A stretch of 64,000 nucleotides of DNA. Source: Aminivibrio pyruvatiphilus (GTDB lineage Bacteria > Synergistota > Synergistia > Synergistales > Aminobacteriaceae). Under the pieces are notes generated by a model. The model was not told the origin of the DNA, ran no database searches, and saw only the letters and a program-made list of their open reading frames with translations. The stretch covers positions 1 to 64,000 of the forward strand of contig NZ_SORI01000007.1 in the NCBI RefSeq assembly GCF_004366815.1, written 5' to 3'. Made by a program: the position numbers and the translations under genes. Positions within the stretch are counted from its first letter, which is position 1; the number at the start of each line of letters is the position of its first letter. Shown piece by piece: positions 45,936-54,136 of this stretch.

Positions 45936-46892
45936 ATGTTCAAGGCAAAGCACCTGACGGAAATACAGGCCTTCATGGAGAAAACGGGAATCCCGGGCAG
46001 GGACGGGTGGGGGCTTCCCCCGTCGAAAAAGAGTTTTCCCGACGGCTGCAACTACCGCATCGAGATCGCCGGAGTCGAGCGATATTCCAACATGGTGGCC
46101 ATGGTGGACGAAGCGAAGAAGCGCAGCCTTCCCGTCCATCGGGCCATCTGCACCGTGAGCGGCTCCACCTACTGCGACTTCGAAGAACTGAAGAACATGG
46201 CGAAGCTGGCTCATGACGAGCAGATCGAACTGATCATGGTGGTGGGCCACCGCAAGGCCTGGGACGTGGGTTCCAAGGAGATGGGCTATCCCGAAGGGGG
46301 TCCCCAGGGACCGAGGCACCGCGGGTCCGACAGCATGGCCTACTGGGTGGAGGACATGATGCGGAACGTGGAGGCGGGGATCCGGGGCTTTCTCGTCTAT
46401 GACGAAGGGGCCCTGAAGCTGGTCAACCGGATGAGGGCCGAGGGTTTTCTCCCGAAGGAGACCATTTTCAAGTGGTCCGTCTTCGGCGGCCAGTGCAGCC
46501 CCGCCGGGGCGAAGCTCCTGGAGGAGCTGGGGGCCGACACCATGAACCCCATCTCCGACGTGTCCCTTCCCATCCTCTCCAGCATCCGCACGGCGGTGAA
46601 CATGCCCCTGGACGTCTACATGATCATCGTGGACTCCTTCGGCGGCATGTTCAGGGCCTACGACGCCCCGGAGATCGTCCGGGTGGCCTCGCCCGTGTAC
46701 TTCAAGATCGAGCCGGGAACCTCGGAGGGCGACATCTACAAGCCCTGGGTCACCGACGGGTGGCACGACGAGTTCATCCGGGCCAAGGTGAAGATCGCCT
46801 CCACCCTTCGGGAGATCATGGAGCGCCGCGCTCCCGAGCTGAAGCTTTCCGGCCGGGGTCCCGCCGACCTCAGGCTCCCCGCAGTCGACTGA
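45936..46892 (+). CDS. Conserved-looking protein of unknown function, probable TIM barrel
   Basis: 318 residues from the ATG at 45936 (GGAGG nine bases upstream; the ATG at 45927 directly abuts it). I do not recognise the family with confidence. The chain shows alternating strands and helices of a barrel: YRIEIAGVERYSNMVAMVDEAKKR, IELIMVVGHRKAWD, GIRGFLVYDEGALKLVNRM, GADTMNPISDVSLPILSSIRTAVNMPLDVYMIIVDSFGG and ASPVYFKIEPG. Acidic and His residues at strand ends suggest an enzyme. Peptidase U32-like or aldolase-like barrels are possible relatives. It sits between the FCD regulator and the TRAP transporter, so a role in the same catabolic route is likely. Confidence 0.7.
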   Translation: MFKAKHLTEIQAFMEKTGIPGRDGWGLPPSKKSFPDGCNYRIEIAGVERYSNMVAMVDEAKKRSLPVHRAICTVSGSTYCDFEELKNMAKLAHDEQIELIMVVGHRKAWDVGSKEMGYPEGGPQGPRHRGSDSMAYWVEDMMRNVEAGIRGFLVYDEGALKLVNRMRAEGFLPKETIFKWSVFGGQCSPAGAKLLEELGADTMNPISDVSLPILSSIRTAVNMPLDVYMIIVDSFGGMFRAYDAPEIVRVASPVYFKIEPGTSEGDIYKPWVTDGWHDEFIRAKVKIASTLREIMERRAPELKLSGRGPADLRLPAVD

Positions 46893-46905
46893 TTTATCCT
46901 TTTGA

Positions 46906-46933
46906 GAGCCCGGGACGGACAGTTCCCGGGCTC
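46906..46933 (+). terminator. Hairpin before the TRAP genes
   Basis: GAGCCCGGGA (46906-46915) pairs with TCCCGGGCTC (46924-46933). No U-run follows, so it is more likely an RNA-processing or attenuating hairpin than a full terminator. Confidence 0.5.
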
Positions 46934-46986
46934 TTCCGCCCCGGGCCGCCGGGGCCCATCCGTTCGCCGGGAGGGAGGATCCGCTA

Positions 46987-47541
46987 TTGAGAAACCTTGA
47001 AAAGATCGACAGCGTTCTCACCTGGATCGAGGAAAAGATCCTCGTGTACGGCATCCTGTTCATGGCGGTGATTCTCATCGCCAACGTGATTTCCCGGAAC
47101 TTTTTCTATTCCAGCATCAACGCCTCCGAGGAGATCAGCTAGTTTCTCGTGGTCATGGTGACGTTCCTGGGTACGAGCTACGCCGCCAGGAAAGGGCTCC
47201 ATATCCGCATGTCCATCCTGAACGACGCTCTAAGGGGGAAACCCCAGAAGCTCCTTGCCCTTTTTGTCTCGCTGGTTACGGCCTGCATCATGCTTTACCT
47301 CGCCTGGCTGTCCTTCCGCTATGTCCGCCGGGTGGGGACGCTCCACAGGGTCAGCCCGATCCTCCAGTTTCCCCTTCACTACGTCTGGTCGGTGGTCCCG
47401 GTAGGGTTCGCCCTCACCGGGGTCCAGTACTTCCTCACCTTTTTCCGCAACCTGAAGAGCGGCGACGTCTGGGTTTCCTACTATGTGAAGGATGAACTGC
47501 TCGACCCGGGAGAGATGGCCGCGAAGAAGGAGGGGAACTGA
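46987..47541 (+). pseudogene. TRAP transporter small membrane subunit (DctQ type) with an in-frame amber stop
   Basis: From the TTG at 46987 (GGGAGGGAGG upstream) the frame encodes MRNLEKIDSVLTWIEEKILVYG, a first membrane helix and NASEEIS, then TAG at 47140-47142. It then continues in the same frame with FLVVMVTFLGTSYAARKGLHI, two more helices and a normal end at 47541. DctQ proteins read straight through here, often EEISxxLxxWxTFLGaA, so the TAG replaces a single sense codon (CAG or TAT/TAC would each differ by one base). It is either a nonsense mutation or a base-call error. DctM and DctP follow intact. DctQ is required for known TRAP transport, so the transporter may be inactive. Confidence 0.8.
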
Positions 47542-47542
47542 C

Positions 47543-48823
47543 ATGCTGCTTCTGATGATAGGGATCATGTGCTTTTTCCTCATCCTCGGCTTTCCCATGA
47601 TCGTCCCCCTGGCCCTGACGCCGGTGATCGTGGCGGCGGTGTACTTTCCCCTGCTCGACCCCATGAACCTGGTGCAGCAGATGCTTGTGGGGGTAAGGCC
47701 CCTGTCTCTCGTGGCGGTGCCCATGTTCATCTTCGCCGCCGACGTGATCTCCACCGGACAGGTGGCCAGGCGGCTCATCGACTTCGTCATGGCCTTCTTC
47801 GGCCACACCCGGGGAGGCCTCGCCGTAACCACCACGGCGGCATGCACCTTCTTCGGCGCCGTCTCGGGGTCCACCCAGGCCACGGTGGTGGCCATCGGGG
47901 GCACCATGCGCCCCTACCTTCTCCGCGACAGGTACGACGATTCCTTCTCCATCGCCCTCATCATCAACGCCGCCGGCATCGCCCTGCTCATCCCGCCGAG
48001 CATCTCCATGATCATCTACGGCGTGGTCACCGGCAGCTCCGTGGGCGAGCTCTTCATCGCGGGGATCGGGCCCGGGCTGCTGGTCTTCCTTCTCTTTTCC
48101 CTGTACTGCAGCTTCGCCGCCCGGACAATGGACATCGTCCGCACACCGAAAGTACCCCTTGCCGACCGGCTGAAGGCCCTCAAAAAAGCCGTCATTCCCA
48201 TCGGCTTCCCCCTCATCATCCTCGGGGGCATCTACTCGGGCAAGTTCAGCCCCACCGAGGCGGCGGCGGTGGCGGTCCTCTACGCCGTGGCCGTGGAAGT
48301 TCTCGTGTACCGGCATATCGGCTGGAAGGACCTGTACCGCATCTCCCTTTCCACGGGCATCGTCACGGCGGTGGTGTTCATCCTCGTGGCGGCGGGAGCC
48401 GCCTTCTCGTGGCTCATCGGCTACGCCAGGATCCCCGAGATGATCCTGCCCCCCCTGCTGGGGGAAAACCCGTCCATGGTCAGGCTCCTTCTGATCATCG
48501 CCGCGTCCTACTTCATCGGGTGCATGTTCGTGGACTCCATCGTGGTGATCATGATCCTCGCCCCCATTTTCCACCCCATCGCCATGAAGCTCGGCATCGA
48601 CCCGATCCTCATCGGCGTCCTGGTAACCATGCAGGCGGCCATCGGGGCGGTCACGCCGCCCTTCGGGTGCAACATCTTCACAGCCATGGCCGTCTTCAGG
48701 CGCCCCTACGCGGACGTGGTGCGGCGGATCACGCCGTTCCTCGCCCTGTACATTCTCGCGACCCTCATCGTCATCTTTTTCCCGTCCCTTTCTCTTTTCC
48801 TGAGGGATCTGGCTTTCAGGTAG
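47543..48823 (+). CDS. dctM: TRAP transporter large membrane subunit (DctM type)
   Basis: 426 residues from the ATG at 47543 (AAGGAGGGG directly upstream; an in-frame start at 47492 lies inside dctQ). About 12 membrane helices, with MGTMRPYLL-style loops and the DctM hallmarks FFGAVSGSTQATVVAIGGTM, INAAGIALLIPPSISMIIYGVVTGSSVGELFIAGIGPG and ILGGIYSGKFSPTEAAAVAVLYA. It is the Na+-driven importer component. It follows dctQ by a single base, and the dctP binding-protein gene lies 122 bases downstream. Confidence 0.94.
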   Translation: MLLLMIGIMCFFLILGFPMIVPLALTPVIVAAVYFPLLDPMNLVQQMLVGVRPLSLVAVPMFIFAADVISTGQVARRLIDFVMAFFGHTRGGLAVTTTAACTFFGAVSGSTQATVVAIGGTMRPYLLRDRYDDSFSIALIINAAGIALLIPPSISMIIYGVVTGSSVGELFIAGIGPGLLVFLLFSLYCSFAARTMDIVRTPKVPLADRLKALKKAVIPIGFPLIILGGIYSGKFSPTEAAAVAVLYAVAVEVLVYRHIGWKDLYRISLSTGIVTAVVFILVAAGAAFSWLIGYARIPEMILPPLLGENPSMVRLLLIIAASYFIGCMFVDSIVVIMILAPIFHPIAMKLGIDPILIGVLVTMQAAIGAVTPPFGCNIFTAMAVFRRPYADVVRRITPFLALYILATLIVIFFPSLSLFLRDLAFR

Positions 48824-48945
48824 CGCCCCGTGCGTGGGGAAGCACAGCCGAAAGGGGGAATCCGCCGGAAAAACCAGGAAAATCAGGCAGTCCGGGCATC
48901 GAAATACAAGGAGTTGTTCCCAATCTGAAGGAGGTGCTGGAAGGA

Positions 48946-49983
48946 ATGAACAGGTTTTTGAAAGCGGCGGCAGCGGTGCTCGTGTGTTTCTTCGTCTTCG
49001 GGGCTGTCTCCCCGGCCATGGCGGCGAAGCAGGAGTGGAAGTTCGCCATCGAGGAAATCACCGGGAGCGTGCAGGATGAGTTCGCCCAGTTCTTCAAGAA
49101 GAAGATCATGGAGCGGATTCCGGATACGGAAATCGAAATTTATCCCGTGGGGGTCCTCGGCGACAGCGAAGACCTGACGGAGCAGACCATGAACGGCGTC
49201 CTTCATTTCACCATGGCGTCTCCCGGACACCTGGGAACCTTCATTCCGGTGGTCCGGGTCTTCTCCCTCCCCTTCATCTGGTCCGACAGGATGGAAGTCA
49301 ACAAGGAGGTCATGAAGAACAGCGTGGCCATCTACAGCCTCCTGGAGAAGGAATACGAAAAGCACAACCTGAAGCTGCTGGGCGTCTTCCCCGAGGGGTG
49401 GCAGGTGTGGACCGCCAACAAGCCCCTGAGAACACCCGACGATTTCAGGAATTTCAGGATGCGCATCATGGGCGACCCGCTCCTGGCCGAGATCTACAAA
49501 TCTTACGGCGCCAACGCGGTCCAGGTGCCCTATCCCGACCTCTATTCCGCCCTGCAGCTGAAGATGGTGGACGGCAACATCCAGCCCTTCTTCGCCCACG
49601 AGGAGATGAAGTTCTACGAGCAGCAGGATTACTTCATCGACATCAGGGAGATGCCCTTCGTGGCCACCTTCGTGGTGAGCCTGAAGTGGTTCGAGACCCT
49701 TCCGGCGGAGCAGAAGAAGATCATCGAGGAGACGGCCCGGGAGACCATCGATTTCGTCTTCGACATGCAGGACAGGATGAATTCCGAGCGGCTCCAGAAG
49801 ATGCTGAAGATCAAGCCTTCCCTCCAGGTGATCGTGCCCGCCCCCGAGGAGCGTGAAACCTTCAAGAAGCTCTCCCTCCCCGTGCGGGACACCTACGTGA
49901 AGATGGCGGAACCCTACGGTAAAGATGTTCTCGAGACCCTGGTGAAGGAGCTCGAGGAAGCGGAGAAGAAAATAGCGAAATAG
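48946..49983 (+). CDS. dctP: TRAP transporter periplasmic binding protein (DctP type)
   Basis: 345 residues from the ATG at 48946 (GAAGGAGGTG upstream). Signal peptide AAAAVLVCFFVFGAVSPAMAA. The mature part carries the DctP motifs EIEIYPVGVLGDSEDLTEQTMNG, VFSLPFIW and the ligand-clamping Arg in FRNFRMRIMGDPLLAEIYKSYGANAVQVPYPDLYSALQLKMVDG. That Arg normally binds a carboxylate, so the substrate is probably a carboxylic or amino acid derivative. UehA/TeaA ectoine binders belong to this family, but I cannot assign the ligand from the visible residues. A strong GC-rich hairpin follows the stop. Confidence 0.93.
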   Translation: MNRFLKAAAAVLVCFFVFGAVSPAMAAKQEWKFAIEEITGSVQDEFAQFFKKKIMERIPDTEIEIYPVGVLGDSEDLTEQTMNGVLHFTMASPGHLGTFIPVVRVFSLPFIWSDRMEVNKEVMKNSVAIYSLLEKEYEKHNLKLLGVFPEGWQVWTANKPLRTPDDFRNFRMRIMGDPLLAEIYKSYGANAVQVPYPDLYSALQLKMVDGNIQPFFAHEEMKFYEQQDYFIDIREMPFVATFVVSLKWFETLPAEQKKIIEETARETIDFVFDMQDRMNSERLQKMLKIKPSLQVIVPAPEERETFKKLSLPVRDTYVKMAEPYGKDVLETLVKELEEAEKKIAK

Positions 49984-49991
49984 CCGGTTTT

Positions 49992-50029
49992 CCGCCGGGG
50001 GGGAGGGAGGTTCCTCTCCCCCCCGGCGG
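49992..50029 (+). terminator. 14-bp perfect hairpin after the TRAP genes
   Basis: CCGCCGGGGGGGAG (49992-50005) and its exact complement CTCCCCCCCGGCGG (50016-50029). There is no U-run, so it may mark partial termination or mRNA stabilisation. Confidence 0.55.
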
Positions 50030-50078
50030 TCCCACGGAGCTGAGGCAGGCCCCGGAGTACTCCAGGGAGGGGAACCCC

Positions 50079-51314
50079 ATGAAAAATGTCTGGGAAGAAG
50101 CGCTGTTCAACCTGTCGAAAGCGGCGGAAGCCATGGACCTGGAACCCGAGATCCTGGAGCGGCTCTCCGTGCCCATGCGGTTCACCGAGTTCACCATTCC
50201 GGTGCGGATGGACAACGGGGCCCGGAAGCTCTTCCTGGCCTTCAGGTCGTGCCATCAGGACGCCACCGGGCCCACGAAGGACGGCACCAGGGTGCGCCCC
50301 GGCCTCACGCCGGAGGAGATCAAGGCATTATCCCTTTTTATGAGCATCAAGCATGGAGTGGCCGGCATTCCCGCCGGCGGGGGGAAGGGAGGTATCAGGG
50401 CGGATCCGTCCGCGCTGAGCGAGGGGGAGTACGAGCGGCTTATCCGGGGATTCATCCGGAGGCTGAACCCGAAGGGGGCCTTCACGGACATTCCCGGAGC
50501 GGATATCGGCACGGGAAAACAGGCCATGGCCTGGATGCTGGATGAATACGAACAGATGACGGGAATGCACTGCCCCGCGGCCATCAACGACAAACCCGCC
50601 GAACTGGGAGGTTCCCTGGGGGGCTTCGAGGCCACGGGATGGGGAGTGGCGGCCTGCACGGGAAAAGCTGCGGAGAAAATGAACCTTGAACCGGGACGGA
50701 CGCCCGTGGTCATCCAGGGGTTCGGCCAGGTGGGCTCAGTGGCGGCGAAAAAGCTCTCATCCATGGGCTTCCCCGTCACGGCGGTCTCCGACATCGCCGG
50801 GGCGGTTGAAAACCCGGGGGGACTCGATATCGGCGGGCTGGCGGCCCATGTGGATCGTACCGGTTCCGTGGCGGGCTTCCCGGGGGGGAGGAACGCCGAC
50901 AAAGGCAGGATTCTCGAAATTCCCTGCGGCATCCTGATACCGGCGGCGGTGCAGGACGTGATCACCGCGGAAAACGCCCGCCGGATACAGGCAAAGGTCA
51001 TCGTGGAGGCGGCGAACGCCCCCGTATCCCCCGAGGCGGACGACATGCTTGCCTCCGCGGGAATCCGGGTGATCCCCGACGTGGTGGCCAACAGCGGCGG
51101 GGCCATCGTCTGCGACTTCGAGCGCACCCAGGGGCTGAGCAACGACTACTGGTCCCTGGACAAGGTGGAGGAACGGCTGAACGGCCGCATCCTCACCGCG
51201 TACCGGGAGGCGGAGGACCGGGCGGCGGAGCGGAAGGTCTCCATGCGCCGAGGCGCGTGGATCAACGCCATGGGGAAAATACGGGCCGCCATGCTTCTGC
51301 GCGGCTGGTGCTGA
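50079..51314 (+). CDS. Glu/Leu/Phe/Val dehydrogenase family protein (glutamate dehydrogenase-like)
   Basis: 411 residues, the length of hexameric GDH. The substrate domain has the family order CHQDATGPTKDGTRVRPGLTPEEIKALSLFMSIKHGVAGIPAGGGKGGI (Lys residues for glutamate and catalysis) and TDIPGADIGTG (catalytic Asp). The NAD domain carries VIQGFGQVGSVAA. The first motif is unusual: GPTKDGTRVRP replaces the near-universal GPxKGGxRxHP, so the amino-acid specificity may differ from glutamate. In this cluster it would recycle ammonium or reducing power, or oxidise an amino-acid intermediate. The stop is followed closely by copy B of the DoeA-like hydrolase. Confidence 0.87.
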   Translation: MKNVWEEALFNLSKAAEAMDLEPEILERLSVPMRFTEFTIPVRMDNGARKLFLAFRSCHQDATGPTKDGTRVRPGLTPEEIKALSLFMSIKHGVAGIPAGGGKGGIRADPSALSEGEYERLIRGFIRRLNPKGAFTDIPGADIGTGKQAMAWMLDEYEQMTGMHCPAAINDKPAELGGSLGGFEATGWGVAACTGKAAEKMNLEPGRTPVVIQGFGQVGSVAAKKLSSMGFPVTAVSDIAGAVENPGGLDIGGLAAHVDRTGSVAGFPGGRNADKGRILEIPCGILIPAAVQDVITAENARRIQAKVIVEAANAPVSPEADDMLASAGIRVIPDVVANSGGAIVCDFERTQGLSNDYWSLDKVEERLNGRILTAYREAEDRAAERKVSMRRGAWINAMGKIRAAMLLRGWC

Positions 51315-51336
51315 TTTCAGTTCAGGAGGCGACGTT

Positions 51337-52506
51337 ATGTACTTCGAAATCTCCGAGTTTCACGAACGGCTGAAAAAAACGAAGGAGAGCATGCTCCGGA
51401 ACAAGATAGAGGTTCTCGTGGTGAGCGACCCGGCGAACATGAACTACCTCACCGGGTACGACGGCTGGTCCTTCTACGTCCACCAGGGACTTGTCGTGGC
51501 CCTGGACCGGGACGAGCCCCTCTGGTGGGGCCGGGGAATGGACGGCAACGGTGCGAAGCTGACCACGTGGCTCAGCCCGGACAGCATCCGGCCCTACGCC
51601 GATGATTACGTGCAGAACGTCTTCAGGCACCCCATGAGCTTCGTGGCGGACATCATCCGTGAGCACGGGTGGGAGAGAAAGAACCTGGGGGTGGAGGCGG
51701 ACAACTACTGGTTCACCGGCAAGTGCCTCCGGACCCTCTCGGAAGAGCTCCCCTCCATGGAAATCACTGACGCCACATCGCTGGTCAACTGGGTCCGGGT
51801 CATCAAGTCGCCGGCGGAGATCCGCTACATGAAGCAGGCGGCAAGGGTCTGCGAACATGTCATGGAGACCGCCGTGAACTCCATCACGACCGGCGCCCGG
51901 GAAAGCTCCGCCGCCGCCAACGTCTATCATGCCTGCATCACGGGAACGGATGAGTTTACGGGCGATCATCCCGCCATCTTCCCCATCATGCCCTCCAACG
52001 AACGGACCACCTGCGCCCATCTCGGGTGGGATCCCGAACGGAAGTACGCCCCGGGGGACCTGGTCCTTCTCGAGCTCTGCGGGGTCCGGTTCAGGTACCA
52101 CTGCCCCCTCTCCCGGACGGTCTACATCGGCACGCCGCCGGAGAAGCTCCGCAAGGTGGCAGACACGGTGCTCAGGGGCGTGGAGGAGACCCTGGCCTTC
52201 ATCCGGCCGGGAGTCACCGCCGAGGAGGTGGAGGCCCGGTGGCGGAAGGCCATCGAAGGGTCCGGCGTGGTCAAGCCGTCCCGGCTGGGGTATTCCATCG
52301 GCGCGAACTACGTTCCCGACTGGGGGGAGCACACCCTGAGCCTCCGCCCCGGGGACAAGACGGTGCTGAAGCCCGGAATGACCATCCACCTCATGCCGGG
52401 GATCTGGGAGGACGATTTCGGCTTCGAAAACAGCGAGCCCTTCCTCGTCACCGACACGGGATGCGAGCCCTTCTGCTCCTTCCCGAGAAAAATCCTCACC
52501 CGCTGA
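51337..52506 (+). CDS. M24-family creatinase/ectoine-hydrolase (DoeA/EutD)-like hydrolase, copy B
   Basis: 389 residues with AGGAGG upstream of the ATG at 51337. It is a full-length paralogue of copy A, with the same PANMNYLTGYDGWSFYVHQGL, PLWWGRGMDGNGAKLTTWL, HPMSFVADIIREHGW, LVNWVRVIKSPAEIRYMKQAARV and DWGEHTLSLRPGD. The pita-bread site again lacks the metal ligands (LLELCGVRFRYHCPLSRT), and the usual His is Tyr-Ser-Ile (GYSIG). Of the two, this copy matches my memory of DoeA/EutD (ectoine to N-acetyl-diaminobutyrate) more closely. The neighbouring M20 hydrolase starts 9 bases after its stop. Confidence 0.82.
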   Translation: MYFEISEFHERLKKTKESMLRNKIEVLVVSDPANMNYLTGYDGWSFYVHQGLVVALDRDEPLWWGRGMDGNGAKLTTWLSPDSIRPYADDYVQNVFRHPMSFVADIIREHGWERKNLGVEADNYWFTGKCLRTLSEELPSMEITDATSLVNWVRVIKSPAEIRYMKQAARVCEHVMETAVNSITTGARESSAAANVYHACITGTDEFTGDHPAIFPIMPSNERTTCAHLGWDPERKYAPGDLVLLELCGVRFRYHCPLSRTVYIGTPPEKLRKVADTVLRGVEETLAFIRPGVTAEEVEARWRKAIEGSGVVKPSRLGYSIGANYVPDWGEHTLSLRPGDKTVLKPGMTIHLMPGIWEDDFGFENSEPFLVTDTGCEPFCSFPRKILTR

Positions 52507-52515
52507 GGGATTTCC

Positions 52516-53700
52516 ATGGCGAACCTGGGCCATGAAACGCTGGAACTCGCCGGGGAGCTCGTCGCCCTGAGGAGGGAATTCCACGCCCATCCGGAGCCCG
52601 GCTTCGGTGAGCGGTGGACCGCCGGGAGAATCGCGGCCTTCCTCCGGGGCCTGGGCCTGGAGGTAAAGGAAGGGGTGGCCGGGACAGGCGTGACGGCCCT
52701 TATCCGTGGAAACGGCGGAGGAAAGGCCCTTCTTCTCCGGGCCGACATGGACGCCCTGCCCCTGGAAGAACAGACCGGGCTGCCCTTCGCCTCACTGAAC
52801 AGGGGGATGATGCACGCCTGCGGCCACGACGCCCACATGGCGGTCCTGCTGACGGCGGCGAAGATGCTCAGCCGCATGAAGGACCGCTTTTCCGGAACCG
52901 TCCGTCTCGTCTTCCAGCCCAACGAGGAGATCGCCGGGGCACGGAGGATGATCGACGAGGGGCGCCTCCTCTCCGACCCTCCGGTGGACGGCGCCATGGC
53001 CCTCCACGTCTGGAGCGGCATCCCGTCGGGAAAGATCTCGGTCCAGGCCGGCCCCGTCATGGCGGCCATGGACGAGTTCCGGGCAGTCATCCGGGGGAAG
53101 GGGGGACACACGGGCGCCCCCCACAAGGCGGCGGACCCAGTCCTGGCGGCGGCGAACTTCATATCAGCAGCCCAGATGATCCAGACCAGGGAGATCGACG
53201 TCTTCTCCCCCACCCTCGTCATGTTCGGTTCGGTCCACGCCGGGGGACAGGCCTCCAACATCATTCCGGAGGAGGTTTCCCTGGCGGGAACGGTGCGCTA
53301 TCTCTATTCCGGGGGGCCGGACAGTCCCGAGCGGCCCCTTCAGCGGTTCGAGCGGGTGCTCGCCGGAATATGCGCCGCGTCGGGGATGGATTATTCCCTG
53401 GAATGGATTCCCAGCAACCCCTGCCTGGTGAACGACCCCGGAATGGCGGCCCTGGTGAGGAACGCCGCTTCCGCGGTGGTGGGGGATGAAAACCTTGTTC
53501 CCTACACCTGCACCGCCGGGGAGGATTTCGCCGAGTTCGCCCGGGAAGTTCCCTCGGTCTTCTTCTTCGTGGGAACGGGCGACCGGGAGAAGGGAACCGA
53601 CTACCCCCAGCACCACCCGAAATTCGACATCGACGAAGAGGCCCTTCCCGCGGCTGTGGAGATCCTGGTGCGCTCCGCCCTGGCTTTCCTGGGGGCGTGA
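52516..53700 (+). CDS. M20-family amidohydrolase (N-acyl-amino-acid deacylase type)
   Basis: 394 residues. Zinc site motifs in order: LRREFHAHPEPGFGE, LLRADMDALPLEEQTGLPF, MHACGHDAHMAVLL (Cys-Gly-His-Asp), FQPNEEIAGA (catalytic Glu pair) and GEDFAEFAREVPSVFFFVG near the end. A dimerisation domain is inserted at about 180-290 (RGKGGHTGAPHKAADPV). This is the M20D IAA-amino-acid/hippurate hydrolase group, which removes acyl groups from amino acids. In this setting it could release the acetyl group from a DoeA-type product, a job done by the unrelated DoeB in known ectoine users. Inference from context. Confidence 0.88.
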   Translation: MANLGHETLELAGELVALRREFHAHPEPGFGERWTAGRIAAFLRGLGLEVKEGVAGTGVTALIRGNGGGKALLLRADMDALPLEEQTGLPFASLNRGMMHACGHDAHMAVLLTAAKMLSRMKDRFSGTVRLVFQPNEEIAGARRMIDEGRLLSDPPVDGAMALHVWSGIPSGKISVQAGPVMAAMDEFRAVIRGKGGHTGAPHKAADPVLAAANFISAAQMIQTREIDVFSPTLVMFGSVHAGGQASNIIPEEVSLAGTVRYLYSGGPDSPERPLQRFERVLAGICAASGMDYSLEWIPSNPCLVNDPGMAALVRNAASAVVGDENLVPYTCTAGEDFAEFAREVPSVFFFVGTGDREKGTDYPQHHPKFDIDEEALPAAVEILVRSALAFLGA

Positions 53701-53740
53701 GCGGGGAACTTCGGTTCTGCGAAAGGAGGAAATGAGCGCC

Positions 53741-54136
53741 ATGAGAAAACGCCCCGTTCACCCTGCGTCTTCCCCCGTTCCGGCGGGGGCCTACACACCG
53801 GGACTGGTCGCCGGCGGCTTCGTCTTCGTGAGCGGCCAGACGGCGGAAAAGCCGGGAAGCAGCGACCTGGTCGAGGGGGACGTGAAGGTCCAGACCCGGC
53901 AGGTCCTGGAGAACATCCGGGGTATCCTCGAGGCCGCCGGATGCTCTCTGGACGACGTGGTGAAGGTGACGGCCCACCTGGCCGACGCGGAGGACTTCGA
54001 CGGATACAATGAAATCTACCGGCAGTTCTTTTCCGTTCCCTTCCCGGTGAGAACCACCGTCCAGAGCGTCATTCCGGGCGGGTCCCTCGTGGAGATCGAC
54101 GTGATCGCCCTTCTCCCCGAAAGGCCGGACCGGTAA
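53741..54136 (+). CDS. RidA-family enamine/imine deaminase
   Basis: 131 residues from the ATG at 53741 (AAAGGAGG 11 bases upstream; an ATG at 53732 is too close to it). The RidA/YjgF trimer pattern is clear: GAYTPGLVAGGFVFVSGQTA, QTRQVLENIRGILEAAGCSLDDVVKVTAHLADAEDFDGYNEIYRQFF and the substrate Arg in FPVRTTVQ. It speeds hydrolysis of reactive enamine or imine products released by PLP dehydratases. It overlaps the start of exactly such a gene (TAATG at 54134-54138), a strong functional link. Confidence 0.92.
   Translation: MRKRPVHPASSPVPAGAYTPGLVAGGFVFVSGQTAEKPGSSDLVEGDVKVQTRQVLENIRGILEAAGCSLDDVVKVTAHLADAEDFDGYNEIYRQFFSVPFPVRTTVQSVIPGGSLVEIDVIALLPERPDR

Noticed and set aside
47140-47142. Pyrrolysine or other amber read-through as an explanation of the dctQ stop.
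   Set aside because: TAG ends several ordinary genes in this window, DctQ is not a known pyrrolysine protein, and no suppressor genes are seen. A mutation or base error is simpler.
47569-48945. A long frame that would extend the DctP gene upstream through dctM.
   Set aside because: The N-terminal part is Arg/His/Pro-rich nonsense in another frame of dctM. The true dctP start is the ATG at 48946 with a strong ribosome-binding site and signal peptide.
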